Origin: Rhodamnia argentea
Taxonomy: Eukaryota; Streptophyta; Magnoliopsida; Myrtales; Myrtaceae
Assembly (NCBI RefSeq): GCF_020921035.1
Contig: NC_063150.1
Location: 12,896,001 to 12,960,000 of the forward strand
Direction of reading: 5' to 3'
DNA: 64,000 bases
The notes under the pieces were generated by a model. It made no database searches and was not told the origin of the DNA. It saw only the letters and a list, made by a program, of their open reading frames with translations. A program made the translations under genes and the position numbers. The number at the start of each line of letters is the position of its first letter. Within the stretch, counting starts at the first letter, position 1. Below, in pieces: positions 60,530 through 64,000 of this stretch.

Positions 60530-60775
60530 GCTTAATACCCAAAAAAATTTCAAATTTTAGCATTTGTGACAATTATATCCAAAACTTTATTTTGTGTCAT
60601 AAAAAACCTTCAATTTTTACTTTTATTCCAATTCTATCGGTCTAATACCCAAAAAAATTCTCAATTAGGAAAAAAAAAAAGTTAAAGGCCTTTTATGAGA
60701 CAAAATAAAGTTTTGGATATAATTATCACAAATGTTAAAGTTAGAGTATTTTTTATATTTTTTTTGTTATTGGGC
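60530..60775. mobile_element. Inverted-repeat (MITE-like) element
   Basis: CATTTGTGACAATTATATCC followed by AAAACTTTATTTTGTGTCAT at 60561-60600 is mirrored as its reverse complement around 60692-60736, with one or two mismatches. Arms are about 60-75 bases, with an AT-rich centre. End points and target duplication are unclear. Confidence 0.6.
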
Positions 60776-60779
60776 CCAT

Positions 60780-62850
60780 TCTTTAGTACACACTCAATAT
60801 GATAAGTGTGTAAAAATGTTCTTACTTTGAGGACGAATCACATAATAATAATCTAGGACTATATGCTAACATGATTTTAACGATCTCGTAGGAGTTTCGG
60901 GCCTTTTAATAAAGCGGGCTACCCCAATTCCATTTAATATGGGATTTTGATGGGTCTTCTATATATGTAATTCACATTAACCTATTAATTAAAAACCTTT
61001 AAATTGGACATTCCAATATCGTATCGACACCGGATTCTCAATTTGTCTCTCTTTTTTGTCTCTGCCTCTCTCCATTTCCTCCAATCTCCGGTTGTCAACA
61101 CTCAATCAATAGGATGTCGACCCATATGTTTTGTAATTATATATGTAGTCAAAATTGGGGATTTAATGCAAAAATGCACTAATCATTTGAAGATAAAAGA
61201 CAAGATTCGTGGTTTAGAATTATTTTATTCGAACCTAATATTGTTGTAATCTCCCCCCTTTTGAAAAAAAAAGAAAAGAAAAGAAAAGAAGAAGGGGGTC
61301 CGAGGATCATGGAACCCAGCCGCCACCAATTATCAAATGGAATCGGACAAGCGCAACGTGCACAAAAGCCAAAACGAAGATGCAATTTGCATCTTCGTGA
61401 TGGCTGAATTTTGCCCTTTCTTTTAGTCAGTCTGCCGAACTTTTCATTTTTTTTTTTAAAGTTAAATATCATTTTACTTTCGCTTTCCATAATTTATTTC
61501 TATTTATTGGATGCACATGCACAAGCTACTTGTACAAAAATAAACCCGTACCCTTTTCACGATGTATAATCAATTCTTGCATGTGTGAGGGACCGATTTA
61601 CATGTGAGAGAGTGTAAAGAAATAAAAGCTAGGGATATGCTTTCTTAATAATACTATCAGGGACGATACAATTTCAACTGTAGATTTACACACCATCATC
61701 GCATGTTTTGCATAAAGTACTCATTGATTGGGAAATTGCGTGATTAGAAATAACTAACGATCTTGTCGGACTAGCAGCTTCCTAAAAGTTATCAACCTAT
61801 TCTTTAAAAGTTCGACTTTTTATGCCAAAAAAATAAAAGCAAGCCTTTGTTCCTCCGTTTTTATTCCTTTTATGGACATAAAAATCTTCAAGGACAAATA
61901 TGTGAAGGGAAATTATTTCCACTAGCAAAAGAATTGATTTCATCTCAAGTATAAATAGGAAGTTTATTTCCTAAATTGCTACTTACTCTTTTTTTAAAAG
62001 AAAAACTGACCAATGATGGACCTTGCTTCGTCACACAAGATGGAATATACTTACATAGATGCAATGATTGGGTGAGTGCAATTTCAAAGTGGTCCAACCA
62101 CTCTCTAAAGCATAATTTTGGGTCTTCACTTAAGACCAAATCCAAAAAGAATTTCACAATGTCCTTGCTTTTTAGTGTGGACATGATATGATGATGTTGT
62201 TTTTCTTTTCTTTTTTCTTTGGTTGTTTTAATACTGCATTTGTTTTTCGCATCACCCCGGACCATAAAAAGCCGAACGGAGTCGAAAATATTATCCAAAT
62301 CATTTATTTTTTGTCAAATAAACGAAGCAAAAAAAAAAAAAAATTCTAAGTTAAACTCTCAGATTTTTCCTTTTTTTTTTTTAAAAAAAAACAAGGTAGT
62401 AAAAAAATAATGTTCATGTCAACGTTGTGCAATCTTTACGAGATTGGGCTTATTTTGACTGATTAAATTATTTAGTTTTTTTTTTGATTAATTTCTCTCC
62501 TCTCTTTTTGCTTTGATTTGAATCCACATCTTTGGAGGACAAGATTATAATAGTGTCCAATAATTTCGCCGCCTCGACCACTATCGGTGAAGACACTAAA
62601 AGATTATCATTAATCCTTCCAGAAGTCGAATATATTAAGGAACAAAAGCAAAGTGAAGGTTACTCGTCATCCATCCATGGATGGAGATGCCTTGCTTTTG
62701 TCCGAATTTTGTAGTCCATTGACTCAAACGAGAAGGCAAAACCACTGTTTGCGTTTGGTTTTGAACAATCGTTTTCCAGTTTTCTTTCCTGCTGTTGAAA
62801 ATGACTCTGTTTTCATCTTCCCCACCTTTTAAAAGCAAAAAAAAAAAAAA
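60780..62850. other. Intergenic DNA, no gene recognised
   Basis: AT-rich, with several A/T runs (for example near 61265, 62325, 62375). A short frame near 61945-62298 (-) has a mixed composition but no recognisable domain. Confidence 0.4.
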
Positions 62851-62854
62851 AAAA

Positions 62855-63150
62855 CTCAAACTGATATGTCCATGCCATATTTACCCCAAAACTATTTTTT
62901 GTGTTAAAATCTTACGGCAAAATTAGAAATTTTAGGAGATTTTCGAAACGCGAGGGAGCTCTTAGTAGATTTTAGCATATTTCCCGATCGAAGATTTTGG
63001 TAGTCTGGGCTTTTTTGTGACATGAAAATTAGTTCGAGGTAAATTTGACATATTAGTACCAATTTGAGATGTTTTATGACACGTAAATTAGTTTAGGGTA
63101 AATGTGGTACGAATGTACAAGTTTGGTATTTTATTTTTTGGTATTAATCC
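62855..63150. repeat. Family C repeat (copy 2)
   Basis: ACTCAAACTGATATGTCCAT leads into CATATTTACCCC in forward orientation, and AGGTAAATTTGACATATTAG then TACCAATTTGAGAT plus TTAGGGTAAATGTGGTACGA in reverse. These match the unit and the head-to-head order of 58349-59350. Confidence 0.55.
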
Positions 63151-63159
63151 TTTCTTAAA

Positions 63160-64000
63160 AGAACTTGTGATTCACGTAACGTTATGCGTGTTTCTTCAAA
63201 GTGACCTCCATGGTAGGCCAACGGCTACGATAGACGATAGTCTTTTTGCCAGAAAGAAAAATGGAGTTTAGACGAGATTGAGACCTACCTTATTCGCTAT
63301 TGAAATGTTCGGTTTTAAGGTGCCAACAAAAACGCAACTGTCCATTGAGCTAGAATACTACACGTAAATCCAAGAATAGATTTAGGAATCGAACTTGTGA
63401 TATTCAGTTTGCAAACTAAATCTCGCGCTGCTCGGCCAGCCGTTAGATTGGTCAGGTGAAAGCCGCATGGCGGAAAACTACCGGTAGCCGACGTGCACCG
63501 TCGGAGTTACCTCTCTTCCCCTTCTGCATCACCCAGACGTCACCTCCCTCAAACATCCACAAGAAAAGGAGAATTCCTCAGCGTGTTTGCCTTATCAACA
63601 TAGGAAATCGCTCTCTTGAACTTTGCTCCCGTATGCTTTCCAAATGCAAGATGACCACTTTGCATCGCTGACATTTTACTACTATCAAATTTAAAGATAG
63701 AAGTTTCTATTTGACAACATGAATAATTTGACTCCATGATCCACAAAACCTGCTCCTCTCAATTTTGCAGCACAGCAGGTCTTCATAATTCTCTGATTCA
63801 GCAAACACTGTTCTTCGCAATGATGCCAATGATGGTAAAAGATGGTAAACAGGAATAAAGTCCAAAGGAATTTGGAACTAAAAGCTATTCGCCCCTGTTC
63901 GTCCTAATCAATTACACTTGAGGACATATAGGGCGCTATCATGAGATTTCACGAATGATGTTATTGTGTCATTCGTCGGGCGGTCAAGGTCGGTGTCGCT
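63160..64000. other. Right edge of the window; no gene recognised
   Basis: 63420-63560 is somewhat GC-richer. Neither strand shows a frame with a domain. A gene continuing beyond base 64000 cannot be excluded. Confidence 0.35.

Overview
The window reads as nuclear DNA of a flowering plant, most likely a eudicot. Genes are split by short GT-AG introns, intergenic DNA is AT-rich with many poly-A/T tracts and microsatellites, and the encoded proteins closely match Arabidopsis families as I remember them. Myrtales is only a guess. There are no bacterial operons, CRISPR arrays, phage genes or rRNA, and I could not recognise a tRNA.

Layout. 1-1104 (-): 5' part of a copine/RING ubiquitin ligase of the RGLG family, cut by the window edge. 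1105-8891: a long non-coding stretch with a snRNA-type promoter repeat (about 2630), a degenerate plastid DNA insertion (about 4860-5335), microsatellites and a dispersed repeat. 8892-13421 (+): coiled-coil protein like Arabidopsis At3g49055. 15845-19204 (-): cwf21-domain, RS/RD-rich spliceosomal protein like At3g49601. 21810-25607 (+): LAMMER kinase AFC2, 12 exons. 26466-27467 (-): NHL/LEA_2 membrane protein. 30335-31888 (-): PPR protein like At1g13040. 34588-40092 (-): coilin, 13 exons. 40093-45707: repeat-rich block. 45708-52266 (+): plant O-fucosyltransferase-like Golgi protein, 11 exons. 57345-58136 (-): plastid SufE-like protein (SUFE2). The rest, to 64000, is repeat-rich intergenic DNA with no gene I could support.

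How the genes relate. Three genes within 25 kb act in nuclear RNA processing: the cwf21 protein (spliceosome), AFC2 (phosphorylates SR splicing factors) and coilin (Cajal bodies, snRNP maturation). There is no operon logic here, and this may be chance, but it is worth testing. The PPR-coilin neighbour pair is also adjacent in Arabidopsis (At1g13040/At1g13030, from memory), so that part looks like conserved microsynteny. For six genes (RGLG, At3g49055-like, AFC2, cwf21, coilin, O-fucosyltransferase) I assembled exon models by hand; splice phases were checked and close without frameshift. I found no convincing undescribed multi-gene system. The more unusual material is in the non-coding DNA: the plastid insertion, a Mutator-type MITE with a nearly perfect 10-bp target duplication, GC-rich cores inside AT-rich arms, and several dispersed palindromic repeat families with more than one copy in the window.
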